A DNA stretch of 64,000 bases from Parashewanella spongiae (lineage in GTDB: Bacteria; Pseudomonadota; Gammaproteobacteria; Enterobacterales; Shewanellaceae). The notes beneath the pieces were generated by a model. It did not search any database. It saw nothing but the letters and a program-made list of their open reading frames with translations, and had not been told where the DNA came from. Below are positions 1 to 9,077 of this stretch, one piece after another; within the stretch, counting starts at the first letter, position 1, and each line of letters starts with the position of its first letter. The DNA is taken from NCBI RefSeq assembly GCF_004358345.1, contig NZ_CP037952.1, positions 1,798,001-1,862,000 of the forward strand, written 5' to 3'. A program made the position numbers and the translations under genes.

Positions 1-270
1 AGCCATCGGTTGCATAACGCCATGATGACGTGGCCATCCATGAAATTTTCCTTTTGATAACCGTTTGGTCATCAGCCAAAAGCCATTATGCTCATAAGTG
101 AGGGCTCGTATCATGGTTTTGTTGCGATTAATGAAGACGAATATCGAGCCTGAACGCGGATTACTCGACAAGCGCTGTTGGCACACGGCCGCCAGTCCAT
201 CGATACTACAGCGAAAATCAGCAGGCTGAGTCGCAATGAAGATACGACTGTTGGAAGTTAAATAGATCAT
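1..270 (-). CDS. tnpB: IS66-family TnpB, partial (cut by left window edge)
   Basis: Reading the minus strand from the ATG at 270 gives an open frame of 90 codons to the window edge. It has the IS66 TnpB pattern: an ATQPADFRCSIDGLA-like start, SGSIFVFINRNKT in the middle and a Trp/Leu-rich continuation. IS66 TnpB is a small accessory protein of unknown mechanism needed with TnpC for transposition. The start overlaps the stop of the upstream orf by four bases (ATGA), the usual translational coupling in IS66 operons. The 3' end and any tnpC lie outside the window. This copy differs clearly in sequence from the complete IS66 element at 27782-30231, so the two are different IS66 members. Confidence 0.85.
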   Translation of the reverse strand, partial: MIYLTSNSRIFIATQPADFRCSIDGLAAVCQQRLSSNPRSGSIFVFINRNKTMIRALTYEHNGFWLMTKRLSKGKFHGWPRHHGVMQPMA

Positions 271-638
271 GATTTCATTGCCCCGATAAGGGCGCAAATA
301 AAGTGAACATCCACCACACCTTGTATATGAATATTGTCGCCATTAGATAGATTCAGCTCAAGTTTTACTGGGGAATTGGGCTTGATGACCTCAGGTAAGT
401 TGGGTAATTCAATGAAGTCTGTAATGGACTCTGCCGAGTTTGATACCTGGCACCATTGTTTAAATTGAGAGCCACTGATACGTAAAGCGGTGCAAATTTG
501 TGATGATGAGTAATGCTCTAGCAATGAAGTGGCTTGCTCGCGGAGAGTGTTTGGTATTTTAGTTCCGCGACTCGGCTTATTTATGCGCCAATGGGCGAAG
601 ACTGTGGCGACGCGAGTTAATGGCTCTATATTTGGCAT
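267..638 (-). CDS. tnpA: IS66-family first orf (TnpA-like helix-turn-helix protein)
   Basis: This 123-residue protein is the first gene of an IS66 operon on the minus strand. It has a central helix-turn-helix-like stretch (SSSQICTALRISGSQFKQWC) followed by the beta-rich tail typical of IS66 orf1 proteins (LELNLSNGDNIHIQG). IS66 orf1 products are thought to bind the element ends or regulate the operon. The stop overlaps the tnpB start. Upstream, only about 50 bases separate it from the group II intron, and I could not see a clear IS66 terminal repeat, so the intron may have landed at or near that end. Confidence 0.8.
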   Translation of the reverse strand: MPNIEPLTRVATVFAHWRINKPSRGTKIPNTLREQATSLLEHYSSSQICTALRISGSQFKQWCQVSNSAESITDFIELPNLPEVIKPNSPVKLELNLSNGDNIHIQGVVDVHFICALIGAMKS

Positions 639-1227
639 GATGGGCTCCGATAATTAATCTGCCATCATTACATCAAATTATTGGGTTAAAGTTGCACTAT
701 GCTGCCGTAAACTCACCAGATGAACCTAAGGTTCTGAATAAAGAAGCGAACCTGACAATGTAACGAAGTCTAATCGACGGGAAACGAATCGTGAGAGGAC
801 GTTCTTCCTGATAACCACAAAATCGGGTAAGTGCTAGGTAATCAGTATGACGAATGTAAGTGAATCCATGCAGGTGCATTATCGTACGAGCAGCGGAAGT
901 GGTTTATACGCTGTAGCCAAAAGGCATTGAGAGTAGGAAAAGAGTTTTAAAGTTGCTCTTTCGTGATCACTATACTCTCCGCACTAATGTGGGCGACTAA
1001 CCTGATATTGCGTGATATACGGAACATGGTAAGCCTGTATTGCTCCCAGTGGGAAAGCTGTCTGTGAGGATGGCCGATAGTTGTGCAGGTAAAGGAGGCT
1101 GGAGAAAGCAAATGCTGCATTGTAATGATGCAGATACAGATGAATATCTGGCACGAAAGTGAGCCCACTTTCAGCTGGTCTCCCGTTGCAAGAGAGTTTG
1201 AGGAACTTTATTAGAGGAGAAACGCAA

Positions 1228-2628
1228 ATGATAATTTCATCAGAGATTAGTGCATCTCCTTGCGGCAAACAGTGGAAATCCATCAACTGGAAATCAGTTG
1301 AAGTAGCCGTATTAAAGCTTCAAATGCGTATTGCAAAAGCGATAAGAGATAATAAACACGGCAAGGTAAAGTCCTTGCAATGGATATTAACTCACTCAAG
1401 AGCAGCAAAACTTCTTGCTGTGAAACGAGTCTCACAAAATAAAGGTAGTAAAACGCCAGGTGTCGACGGTATCGTATGGAGTACAGACTCCCGTCGAATG
1501 GCTGCGGTTAACCAACTGAGTAGAAAAGGCTATAAAGCCAAACCGCTCAGGCGTATTTATATTCCCAAGAAGAATGGCAAACTCAGACCATTAGGTATCC
1601 CTTGCATGATAGACAGAGCGCAGCAAGCGTTATATCTTTTTGCATTAGAGCCTGTATCTGAGACATTCGCTGATCCTAACAGTTATGGGTTTAGACCTAA
1701 CCGCTGTGTTGCTGATGCTATACAACAATGTTTTATATGTTTGTGTAAAAAGAGCTCAGCAAAATGCGGTTCTGGAAGGCGATATTAAAGCTTGCTTTGA
1801 TAAAATTGGTCATCAATGGCTAATTGATAACATCCCGACGGACAAAAGGATGTTAAAGCAATGGCTTGGGTGTGGTTTTATCGACAAAGGAGTATTCTGC
1901 CGAACTGAAGAAGGTACTCCTCAAGGCGGTATAATATCTCCAACGTTAATGTTACTTACATTGGCAGGGTTGGAGGACTTTATCAAGTCAAAAATTCCAA
2001 CTAAAGCTGATAAAATTCATTTTATATCTTACGCTGATGACTTTGTGATAACTGGTGCATCAAAGGAAGTGCTGGTTAATAAAGTTAAACCGCTGGTTTT
2101 GATTTTCTAGGATTCAACATTAGAAAATACAAAAGGAAACTGCTAACAAAACCAAGCAAGAGTAATGTGCTGTTATTTATTCAGAATATGCGTCAACTTA
2201 TCCGAAAACACCCGACAATTAAAGGGGAAGAACTCATCAGAATGATGAATCCCAAACTTCGAGGATGGGCTAATTACTATAGCTTTAGTGCAGCCAAACG
2301 GATCTTCAGTTACGTAAACAGCCAAGTATTCCAAGCCTTATGGAGATGGGCTAATAGGCGTCATCCCAACAAAAGTAAGAAATGGATCGCAAAGAAATAT
2401 TTCTTGAGCCGCAATGGCTACTGGAGATTTCAAGGAAAGCAGATCATTGCTGGCATGGAGTGCGCTTTAAATCTTGTTGAGATATCTAGAATACCAATTT
2501 GTCGACATAACAAAATAAAAGGTGCTGCGACACCTTATGACCCTGAATATGCTACTTATTTAAACGAACGCAAGCTTTGTAAAACAAGTAGAAATTCATG
2601 GAACACACCAGTCATGTTGGCTTTGTGA
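1228..2628 (+). pseudogene. ltrA: Group II intron reverse transcriptase/maturase, frameshifted and internally deleted
   Basis: The start is the ATG at 1228, preceded by GAGGAG. The first part, to about 1763, carries the RT0-RT2 region (GSKTPGVDGIVW, IYIPKKNGKLRPLGIP, NSYGFRPNR). A one-base frameshift near 1763 moves the reading into the next frame. That frame contains GDIKACFDKI, GTPQGGIISP and the catalytic YADD. Soon after YADD (near 2093) sequence is missing, and the reading resumes in another frame with the X/maturase domain (GFDFLGFNIRKY, NPKLRGWANYYS) and an HNH-like C-terminal region. Two lesions make a functional protein unlikely. The downstream piece resumes at about 2092 and ends at 2628. 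Confidence 0.85.
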
Positions 2629-2664
2629 TATTGCTGGGTAACAATTAAGCCTTAGTGGAGGCTT

Positions 2665-2698
2665 GAGCCCAGTGCAGTGAAAGTTGCACGCTGGGTTC
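2665..2698 (+). ncRNA. Group II intron domain V
   Basis: Exactly 34 bases from GAGCCC to GGGTTC form the conserved domain V hairpin, with a GAAA tetraloop (GTGCAGTGAAAGTTGCAC). Domain V is the catalytic core of group II ribozymes. It looks intact even though the maturase is not. Confidence 0.85.
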
Positions 2699-2753
2699 TT
2701 AGGAGGGCGGCATCTGGTAACAGGTGTCGCCTATCCGACTTACCTCATTACAT

Positions 2754-3134
2754 CTTTATAAACAAAGTGAGCACATACAAGCTCCCGAAGGGCAAGGATA
2801 AAGGGTTCCATTACTGTATTACAAGCACTTGAATTATCCCGACAAAAGCACGAAGTGCGTTGAACGCCAGCTTTGTATGGCGGCCGTTAGGGTATATAAG
2901 TACCTGACGATAAATTATTAAACATTTTGCTCATATCTTAAGCACTCTACAGCGTTGTGTCTCAGGTTGCATAGCTACGGCTATGCGTCCCTCCCCACGT
3001 CTTGTATTGCACTCAAACTATGAACAAAAAAGTACTCAATAACTTATACTCAGGTACTTAGTACTTCGAGCTTGTGCCTTGCACTGAAACCCTTTAGCTC
3101 TTGCTAAGTGAGAGATTAATTACTGTAACTGGTA
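2754..3134 (+). repeat. MITE-1 copy A, left end missing, with nested MITE-4
   Basis: This matches the right part of the MITE-1 copy at 6893-7416. It starts inside the element (TTTATAAAC, AAGTGAGCACATAC) and ends in the right terminal repeat, TTAATTACTGTAACTGGTA, followed by TAA. The left terminus is absent, next to the group II intron 3' end. The body is interrupted at 2899-3058 by a MITE-4 copy. Confidence 0.8.
2899..3058 (-). repeat. MITE-4 copy, 160 bp, nested in MITE-1 copy A
   Basis: The ends are AGTACCTGACG and CTCAGGTACT, flanked by a TA on each side. The same 160-bp sequence occurs in opposite orientation at a different site inside the MITE-1 copy at 6893-7416. Comparison with copies lacking it gives the clean empty site (ATATAGTACTTCG) and a TA target duplication. 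Confidence 0.8.
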
Positions 3135-3218
3135 TAACGTTCGACCGTACGTTGATGAAGCCATAACGAGTAGAAAGAATTAGTATAACCAGAGATCCTG
3201 ATTAATATCCCCGTGATA

Positions 3219-3307
3219 AGTACCCAGTCAAACGTAATCGAATATTTTTCTTGCTGAAACGTCTGTAATTAACGACTTCTTGAGAAAAAAGCATTTGACT
3301 AGGTACT
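3219..3307. repeat. 89-bp inverted-repeat element related to MITE-4 by its ends
   Basis: The ends AGTACCCAGTCAAACG and GCATTTGACTAGGTACT are near-perfect inverted repeats, and TA flanks both sides. The outer AGTACC hexamer and TA flanks match MITE-4, but the interior is unrelated. Only one copy is seen here, so mobility is inferred from the ends. Confidence 0.55.
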
Positions 3308-3383
3308 TACTTGAAGATACAACTTTCAGAGCATTTTCAACGGTAAGTTTTTCAAGGCGTGAAAGTGCTTGCAGCTATATTAT

Positions 3384-3614
3384 CCTAAAAACATCAGTTG
3401 AACGCTGAGTATATGAGTAACTGTTTGAGTCAATAAGATGACTTTATCATCATGGCTTTCACCCAATGAGTGAAGCGCTCTACGCTCACAAGCTTGCTAA
3501 AATGACTGCTATCTGCGTTGTAACTTTTGCAAGTAGAATAACTTGCTGCAAGCTACGCCTTACTATCAGCCATTTTTTCTATGCTTGAGAACGCAGTCAA
3601 CTGATGCTTCTAGG
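3384..3614 (-). repeat. MITE-2 copy, 231 bp, abutting yejM
   Basis: The ends are CCTAAAAACATCAGTTGA and TCAACTGATGCTTCTAGG, flanked by a 5-bp duplication ATTAT (3379-3383 and 3615-3619). The right-hand duplication contains the yejM stop codon on the minus strand. Confidence 0.9.
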
Positions 3615-3615
3615 A

Positions 3616-5412
3616 TTATTGATAAAGTCTTCTGCCTTCCCGAATGACTTCAATAAGTTCAGGAGCACTCAATTTTTTCTTCAATCGCTGTGTTAAGTCA
3701 GGATTATAAATCCGGTACTTCCCATGATTATCAATGACAGTAACTTCATCATTTTGATAAATAGCGAAAGCTTTTTGATCCGAAACATAAATCCAATCCT
3801 GCGAATCAGGGCTCATTAAGCTTTGACCTGAACTGTAATCCGTTGATGGATTGGTGCAACCAAGAATCAGGCTCATTAAGGTTGGTGCAATGCCATAGTG
3901 GCTGGTGCGGTAGTTTACTTTTCTAGCGCCTAATTGTAGTCCATGTATGATCAGTGGCACATTCACATTTTCAGGAGTAAGCGAGCTTTTAGTGTTATTT
4001 GAATTAATATCAAAAGCTGCACCTTTTGCACCAGTTACGATAACGATTGTGTCTTTATCAATGTTTGAAATAAGTACTTTTAATTGTTGATCAGTAAAGT
4101 GTGCCGCTTGTCTGTATTGGTTGAATAAGACTCGTTGTTCTGGTTGGTATTCTATAGGGGCTTTGATGGTTTTAATCCCCAAAAAGCCTACGGGCGTATC
4201 GTAAGTGGCTGTGGCGTTTAAAGTGACCAGTGCTAACCAAGGCTTGATTTGTTTTTTACGCCAGTTTTTAAACGATTTAACTACAGCAACGTCAGTCATC
4301 GCGCTATTTTGAGGTTTAGGTGTTAGATTCAGCTTGAAGTCATTAAACATTGCTTTGGGTGAGCTGTAGTCGATATTAGTTTGATCTGAAAATAGCTCAA
4401 GATCATAACCAGATTTCTTTAATTGTTGAGTGATTACAGGGCTAGTATAAGAGAGCTCGATGGCACTTGAATAGCTGCCTTGTATGGCATAAAGCATAGA
4501 AAACATACCGCTATTAAAGCTTGTTCCGCCGCTAAAGTGATGGGTGAAATGTAAACTTTCTTGTGAATATTGATAAAGAAAAGGCATGGTGTCGGAGTTC
4601 ACCATGTCTTTACGGAAGCTATTAACAGAGATAAAGAGAATATTTGGTTTGATATCTGATTTACATTGTGGAAAAGTTAACGGGTAAGTTAACGAACCAT
4701 CGTTATGGCTGTTGAGCTTTGTGCTGTCTTGACGTTCGATGCCATGGCGTTCCATAAATGTTTTTGCTGTGGCTGGATAAGACAGTGGGTACGCATCATC
4801 ATAACGAGTGATATCAGTAACATTAGTCGCATCGGCCCATATATGGGATAAGTGACTGCTAACAAAACAAATCCCAATAATAATAAGCACTTTATGGCCG
4901 AAATTACATTTTTGAAGTGTTACGATACGTTTCCATAAATAATTGGCTAAGGTTAATTGAAATGCCAAAAATAATACGGGCGCGAGTAGCAATTTTCCAC
5001 CACTCAATAGCGAGTTAATATCGGTCCAAGCGAGTTCAAAAGCAAAAGGGCTCAGATGCAGACCATAGTCAGAAAATATGACTGTGTCATATAACAGTAT
5101 ACATTGACCGATTGTCGCAATAGTGGCTGCAAAGCCACGTAATACTCTTGAATAAGGTGCGAGTAAGGTAACTGGAAACAAGAATATCAAATAAATAATA
5201 AAAGCAAGAAAGCTGAACTGCCCGACGGTGTAAAGAATTAAATAGCTCCAACCTAACCAAGTATCTGGTTCACCTAGAGTAGAGATATACCGCGAACCAA
5301 TAATAATGGCGAGTAAGCCATTAAAAAATGCGAACCAATGACCCCAATTGATTAGATTAGAAACCTTATCTCTATTGAGTTGGATATTATGTTCAAACAT
5401 ATTTTTTTGCAT
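3616..5412 (-). CDS. yejM: Inner-membrane sulfatase-fold protein YejM (LapC/PbgA family)
   Basis: This 598-residue protein has an N-terminal bundle of about five hydrophobic segments in the first 190 residues (the DUF3413 region). A periplasmic sulfatase/alkaline-phosphatase fold follows, starting near KPNILFISVNSFRKDMV. In Escherichia coli YejM (586 residues) senses periplasmic lipopolysaccharide and controls LpxC proteolysis through LapB. The same role is expected here. The nearby yejL and yejK support the assignment. Two starts are possible (5412 or the Met four codons later at 5400), and neither has a strong ribosome binding site. The stop codon lies inside the target duplication of a MITE-2 insertion, so the coding sequence is undamaged but its native downstream region is displaced. 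Confidence 0.9.
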   Translation of the reverse strand: MQKNMFEHNIQLNRDKVSNLINWGHWFAFFNGLLAIIIGSRYISTLGEPDTWLGWSYLILYTVGQFSFLAFIIYLIFLFPVTLLAPYSRVLRGFAATIATIGQCILLYDTVIFSDYGLHLSPFAFELAWTDINSLLSGGKLLLAPVLFLAFQLTLANYLWKRIVTLQKCNFGHKVLIIIGICFVSSHLSHIWADATNVTDITRYDDAYPLSYPATAKTFMERHGIERQDSTKLNSHNDGSLTYPLTFPQCKSDIKPNILFISVNSFRKDMVNSDTMPFLYQYSQESLHFTHHFSGGTSFNSGMFSMLYAIQGSYSSAIELSYTSPVITQQLKKSGYDLELFSDQTNIDYSSPKAMFNDFKLNLTPKPQNSAMTDVAVVKSFKNWRKKQIKPWLALVTLNATATYDTPVGFLGIKTIKAPIEYQPEQRVLFNQYRQAAHFTDQQLKVLISNIDKDTIVIVTGAKGAAFDINSNNTKSSLTPENVNVPLIIHGLQLGARKVNYRTSHYGIAPTLMSLILGCTNPSTDYSSGQSLMSPDSQDWIYVSDQKAFAIYQNDEVTVIDNHGKYRIYNPDLTQRLKKKLSAPELIEVIREGRRLYQ

Positions 5413-5481
5413 CGGTATTATTGGCCCGTCGGTCGATATTTAATTCAGTAATTACGTTTTTATTGTATTGAATTTAATTAA

Positions 5482-5700
5482 TTAATCCAGTTTAGTTGAT
5501 TGTGCTAATGCTTTTGCAAACTGCTCAGCAACAGCTGGCCTTGCAGAATCGGGGATTTTGGTTTGCAGTAAATGAGAAACACAGTTACCAAGTACCATTA
5601 AACTTAGATCTGTTGGCGATTTTTGCTTATCGAGTACTGCAAATATCTCTGTAATTAACGATTCTACTTGAGCATTATTGTATTTTGATTGGATAGCCAT
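5482..5700 (-). CDS. yejL: UPF0352 family protein YejL
   Basis: The 72-residue protein has the UPF0352 signature SPTDLSLMVLGNCVSHLL in its centre. A longer frame begins at 5736, but family members begin with M-x-x-x-S-(K/R)-Y, which matches the ATG at 5700 (MAIQSKYNNAQVE). The biochemical role is unknown. The gene is conserved beside yejM and yejK in gammaproteobacteria. It lies 69 bases upstream of yejM on the same strand, so the two are probably co-transcribed. It is divergent from yejK. Confidence 0.9.
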   Translation of the reverse strand: MAIQSKYNNAQVESLITEIFAVLDKQKSPTDLSLMVLGNCVSHLLQTKIPDSARPAVAEQFAKALAQSTKLD

Positions 5701-5776
5701 AAAAAAATGATTCACAAAGATAGTAATTAGCGGCATATAATACCGAATATTTCACTCACTATCACTACAAACACTT

Positions 5777-6805
5777 ATGACAATTTCTATTGACCAAGCC
5801 ATTATTCACGAAATTACTCAAGACAGTCAGGGAAAGCTGCGTTGTCGGCTGCGCCCTCAACCGCTATTAAACAGCCAAGCTGCAGAGCATATGCTTGAGG
5901 AACTTCATCAAATCTACACAAGTAAGGCTGGAAAAGGGTTTGGCTATTTTGGTGTTCATGGTGAAGATGGTGAGGCAAACTCTGCTTTTTCTGATGCATT
6001 AACAAAATATCGTGATAATGAATTAGGCTTTGTTGAGTTTTCAGGTCAAAGTAGCAAATTATTACAAGATGAACTGTCAAAGTATGACTTTAGCCAAGGT
6101 GGCTTTTTACTGATGGCTTGTTATACCAGTATCACGAGTGATTATTTGTTCGTTGCACTGTTAAATGCCAAATCGTCGATGACGGTACTTGATGATATGG
6201 AGCTAACAGAAAATAACCATCTTGATTTAAGCAACATTCAATTAGCAGCACGAATTGATTTAACCGAACTTCAAGCTGAGCCTGACTCGAAAAAGTATAT
6301 CTCTTTTATTCGTGGGCGAGCTGGTCGAAAAGTGGCTGATTTCTTCTTGGACTTCATGGGATGTGTGGAAGGCGTCAATACTAAATCTCAGAATAAAAGC
6401 TTAATGAATGCCGTAGAAGATTTTGTTTCAGGTAACGAACTGACAAAAGAAGAAAGTCAGCAGGTTCGAGAGAAAGTTTACGATTATTGTACTGAACGTT
6501 CAGACGAAGGAAATGATATAGATCTTAAGCAGCTTACCGAAGAGCTCAGCGAGACAGGAATGGATTCATTTTACGATTTTGCTAATGGTGGTGAATACGA
6601 ACTGGATGACGCCTTTCCTGCGGATAAAGCAACGTTAAGGCAGCTTAAGAAGTTTTCTGGCGCTGGTGGTGGAGTCAGTTTGAGTTTTGATGGTAATCAT
6701 TTAGGCGATAGAGTGATTTACGATCCGATCTCAAACACCATTATGATAAAAGGTGTTCCAGCAAACCTTAAAGATCAACTTGATAGACGCCTAAAGGGTG
6801 AATAA
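5777..6805 (+). CDS. yejK: Nucleoid-associated protein YejK (NdpA)
   Basis: This 342-residue protein is full length for the NdpA family. It shows family stretches such as [40 protein letters not shown] and a C-terminal [20 protein letters not shown]. YejK is a nucleoid-associated protein that in E. coli also interacts with topoisomerases. It is transcribed divergently from yejL across 76 bases and followed closely by a strong intrinsic terminator, so it is probably monocistronic. Confidence 0.93.
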   Translation: MTISIDQAIIHEITQDSQGKLRCRLRPQPLLNSQAAEHMLEELHQIYTSKAGKGFGYFGVHGEDGEANSAFSDALTKYRDNELGFVEFSGQSSKLLQDELSKYDFSQGGFLLMACYTSITSDYLFVALLNAKSSMTVLDDMELTENNHLDLSNIQLAARIDLTELQAEPDSKKYISFIRGRAGRKVADFFLDFMGCVEGVNTKSQNKSLMNAVEDFVSGNELTKEESQQVREKVYDYCTERSDEGNDIDLKQLTEELSETGMDSFYDFANGGEYELDDAFPADKATLRQLKKFSGAGGGVSLSFDGNHLGDRVIYDPISNTIMIKGVPANLKDQLDRRLKGE

Positions 6806-6831
6806 CAAAATTTATTTTTAATGCAAAACAT

Positions 6832-6866
6832 AAAAAGCCAAACCGTTAATAGCGATTTGGCTTTTT
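6832..6866 (+). terminator. Intrinsic terminator of yejK
   Basis: The stem AAAAGCCAAA pairs with TTTGGCTTTT around a 13-base loop and continues as a T run, 26 bases after the yejK stop. Confidence 0.85.
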
Positions 6867-6892
6867 GATCACAATTTTACGATTGGTGGTTA

Positions 6893-7416
6893 TACCAATT
6901 ACAGTAATTAAATGCTCAACTCAGAGCTATGTAAGTACCTGAGTATAAGTTATTGAGTACTTTTTTGTTCATAGTTTGAGTTCAATACAAGACGTGGGGA
7001 GGGACGCATAGCCGTAGCTATGCAACCTGAGACACAACGCTGTAGAGTGCTTAAGATATGAGCAAAATGTTTAATAATTTATCGTCAGGTATTTATGTGC
7101 TCAAAGTGCAATCGAAATTGATGAAGGCATAGTTGTTAGCGACATACAAAGCTGTCGTTATTACATTGCTACGTCAAGACAATTTTGAAAAGTATTCTTT
7201 ATAAACCAAAGTGAGCACATACAAGCTCCCGAAGGGCAAGGCTAAAGGGTTCCATTACTGCGTTACAAGCACTTGAATTATCCCGACAAAAGCACGAAGT
7301 GCGTTGAACGCCAGCTTTGTATGGCGGTCGTTAGGGCATATAGTACTTCGAGCTTGTGCCTTGCACTGAACCCCTCTAGTTCTTGCTGAGTGAGAGATTA
7401 ATTACTGTAATTGGTA
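6893..7416 (+). repeat. MITE-1 copy B, 524 bp including a nested MITE-4
   Basis: The ends are TACCAATTACAGTAATTAA and TTAATTACTGTAATTGGTA, a perfect inverted repeat of 19 bases. TTA flanks both sides (6890-6892 and 7417-7419). The right-hand TTA is the stop codon (TAA) of the dihydroorotase gene on the minus strand. The 160-bp insertion at 6934-7093 is MITE-4. Without it the element is about 364 bp, close to copies C (362) and D (347). Confidence 0.9.
6934..7093 (+). repeat. MITE-4 copy, 160 bp, nested in MITE-1 copy B
   Basis: The ends are AGTACCTGAG and CGTCAGGTATT with TA on both sides (6932-6933 and 7094-7095). The interrupted host sequence GCTATG-TA-TGTGCTC is intact in MITE-1 copies C and D. 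The interior carries a short palindrome, CATAGCCGTAGCTATG. Confidence 0.85.
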
Positions 7417-8763
7417 TTATCTATCAAACACTAATCGTTGACCGAATTGACGATTGATGAACTTTTCTCCATCGAAAAGATGATTACCATTAACCCAAGT
7501 ACCAATAATACTGGACTGGAAATTATAGCCATCAAACGCTGACCAACCACAATGGTAGCGAGTGTTTTCTTTATTCGCATGAAAGGGTTTATTCAAATCG
7601 ATCAAAGTTAAATCTGCATTATAACCCTCGCGTAAATACCCACGATCTTTCAGTTGGAAGCGTTCAGCGACAGCGTGACTGGTCTTTTGAACAATTTTTT
7701 CCAAACTAAAATGGCCATTGTGATAGTGTTCAAGCACAGAAATTAAAGCATGTTGTACCAGAGGAAGACCTGATGGCGCTTTAAAATAGCTTTCTGCCTG
7801 CTTTTCTTCCCAAGTATGCGGAGCATGATCAGTGGCAATAATGTCAATGACATCATTATTAACTGCATCAATAAGAGCCTGCTGATCGGCTGCTGTTTTT
7901 ATCGCCGGGTTACATTTAATTAAGCTGCCCAGCTTCTCGTAGTTGCTATCATTGAAAAATAAATGATGAGCACACACTTCAGCAGTAATGTTCGCGCCTT
8001 TAAGATCGGCGAGTTGTTTATTTTTTTCAAACAAATACAATTCATCAGCGGTAGTCAAATGCAATACGTGCAGACGAGCTTTATGTTTTATAGCAAGGCT
8101 AGTGGCTAATCTAGAAGAAGCAAGACAAGCTTCTCTTGAACGAATTTCACCATGTAAATTCATTGGTATAGCATCACCATATTTAGCACGAGCAACTTCT
8201 TCATTAGCTTGAATGATAGGAGATGATTCACAGTGGGTTGCAATTACGGTAGGTGAGTTTGCAAAAATACCATTAAGGGTATCTTCATTATCGACAAGCA
8301 TATTACCTGTAGACGCGCCCATAAAGACTTTAACGCCGCAAGCTTGGTTTGGATTTAGGCGTTTAATTTCTTCTAAATTATCGTTAGTAGCCCCTAAATA
8401 AAAACTGTAGTTGGCTAATGAGCTTGCAGCTGCGCGATGATATTTGTCTTCTAGTGCGTCTAAATTGGTTGTTTGAGGGTTTACATTAGGCATTTCCATG
8501 AAACTTGTAATCCCACCAGAAATGGCGGCACGAGATTCACTCGCGATGGTGCCTTTATTTGGAAAGCCTGGCTCTCTAAAGTGCACTTGGTCATCAATCA
8601 TGCCAGGAATAAGATAATTCCCTTGTGCATCTACAACTTTTGCATCAGCAGGTGCAGTGATCTGACGCGCAATTTTACTTATTCGACCACCTTCGATTAA
8701 TAAATCTTGTGTGGAAATTTGACCTTCATTTACCAGTTGAGCATTACAAATTAGTGTCTTCAT
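7417..8763 (-). CDS. pyrC: Dihydroorotase (class I, DDQVHFREPG subtype)
   Basis: The 448-residue amidohydrolase interconverts carbamoyl-aspartate and dihydroorotate in pyrimidine synthesis. Visible metal and substrate motifs are VHFREPGF (His61, Arg63), a carbamylatable lysine in CGVKVFMGAST, ATHCES, HVLHLTT and IATDHAPHTWEEK. The first His of the usual HxH is Gln here (DDQVH). I recall this form from a class I subfamily common in Bacteroidetes and some gammaproteobacteria, so it is not read as a loss of function. The gene stands alone. Its TAA stop codon is exactly the target duplication of MITE-1 copy B. No other pyrimidine gene is nearby. Confidence 0.9.
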   Translation of the reverse strand: MKTLICNAQLVNEGQISTQDLLIEGGRISKIARQITAPADAKVVDAQGNYLIPGMIDDQVHFREPGFPNKGTIASESRAAISGGITSFMEMPNVNPQTTNLDALEDKYHRAAASSLANYSFYLGATNDNLEEIKRLNPNQACGVKVFMGASTGNMLVDNEDTLNGIFANSPTVIATHCESSPIIQANEEVARAKYGDAIPMNLHGEIRSREACLASSRLATSLAIKHKARLHVLHLTTADELYLFEKNKQLADLKGANITAEVCAHHLFFNDSNYEKLGSLIKCNPAIKTAADQQALIDAVNNDVIDIIATDHAPHTWEEKQAESYFKAPSGLPLVQHALISVLEHYHNGHFSLEKIVQKTSHAVAERFQLKDRGYLREGYNADLTLIDLNKPFHANKENTRYHCGWSAFDGYNFQSSIIGTWVNGNHLFDGEKFINRQFGQRLVFDR

Positions 8764-9077
8764 AGGGTACCTAATTTTAAGTGACGACTCGTTAGTCTTA
8801 GTTCGAGTTTCTCATACAGAGGTGATTTATATGATACCTCAACTGACTAAATTTTGTGGGTTAAATCACATAAAATGAGAATATATGAGTAGCACTCATA
8901 GGTAAAAATTATCTTCTCGCTAACCTAAGTAAAATTAAGTAAAATTACAGGTTCGATTTTATACTTGTGCTGCTCCAATTGGATTTTTGAGCGGGTTATA
9001 AGTATCTGTATTCAGGTTTGTTGGCCTTCGCCGATGGAGCCTTAATTTGGCAGACTGTTTTTCTGTCGAGGAGTATT
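8764..9077. other. Intergenic region between divergent pyrC and the QueD-like gene
   Basis: About 310 AT-rich bases separate two divergent genes and must hold both promoters. I see a small direct repeat (AAGTAAAATTA twice near 8929-8946) but no recognisable operator, terminator or small gene. Confidence 0.5.

Larger units (their letters stand above)
691..2743 (+). mobile_element. Group II intron with degenerate maturase gene
   Basis: The element contains a reverse transcriptase/maturase reading frame preceded by about 540 bases of structured leader. It ends in a textbook domain V hairpin and a short domain VI ending near 2743 (CTATCCGACTTAC). The 5' boundary is placed at the G of GTTGCAC near 691. 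It is uncertain by some bases because the usual GTGYG start is not exact. Group II introns are retrotransposing ribozymes. Here the protein is broken, so any mobility would need a maturase supplied in trans. The element sits between the IS66 remnant and a truncated MITE-1 copy. Confidence 0.75.

Noticed and set aside
1159-2628. Programmed frameshifting in the intron maturase
   Set aside because: One shift could be programmed, but the second break also lacks conserved residues between YADD and the X domain, so decay is the simpler reading.
7988-8700. Plus-strand frames opposite dihydroorotase
   Set aside because: They are shadows of a well-supported full-length enzyme on the minus strand.
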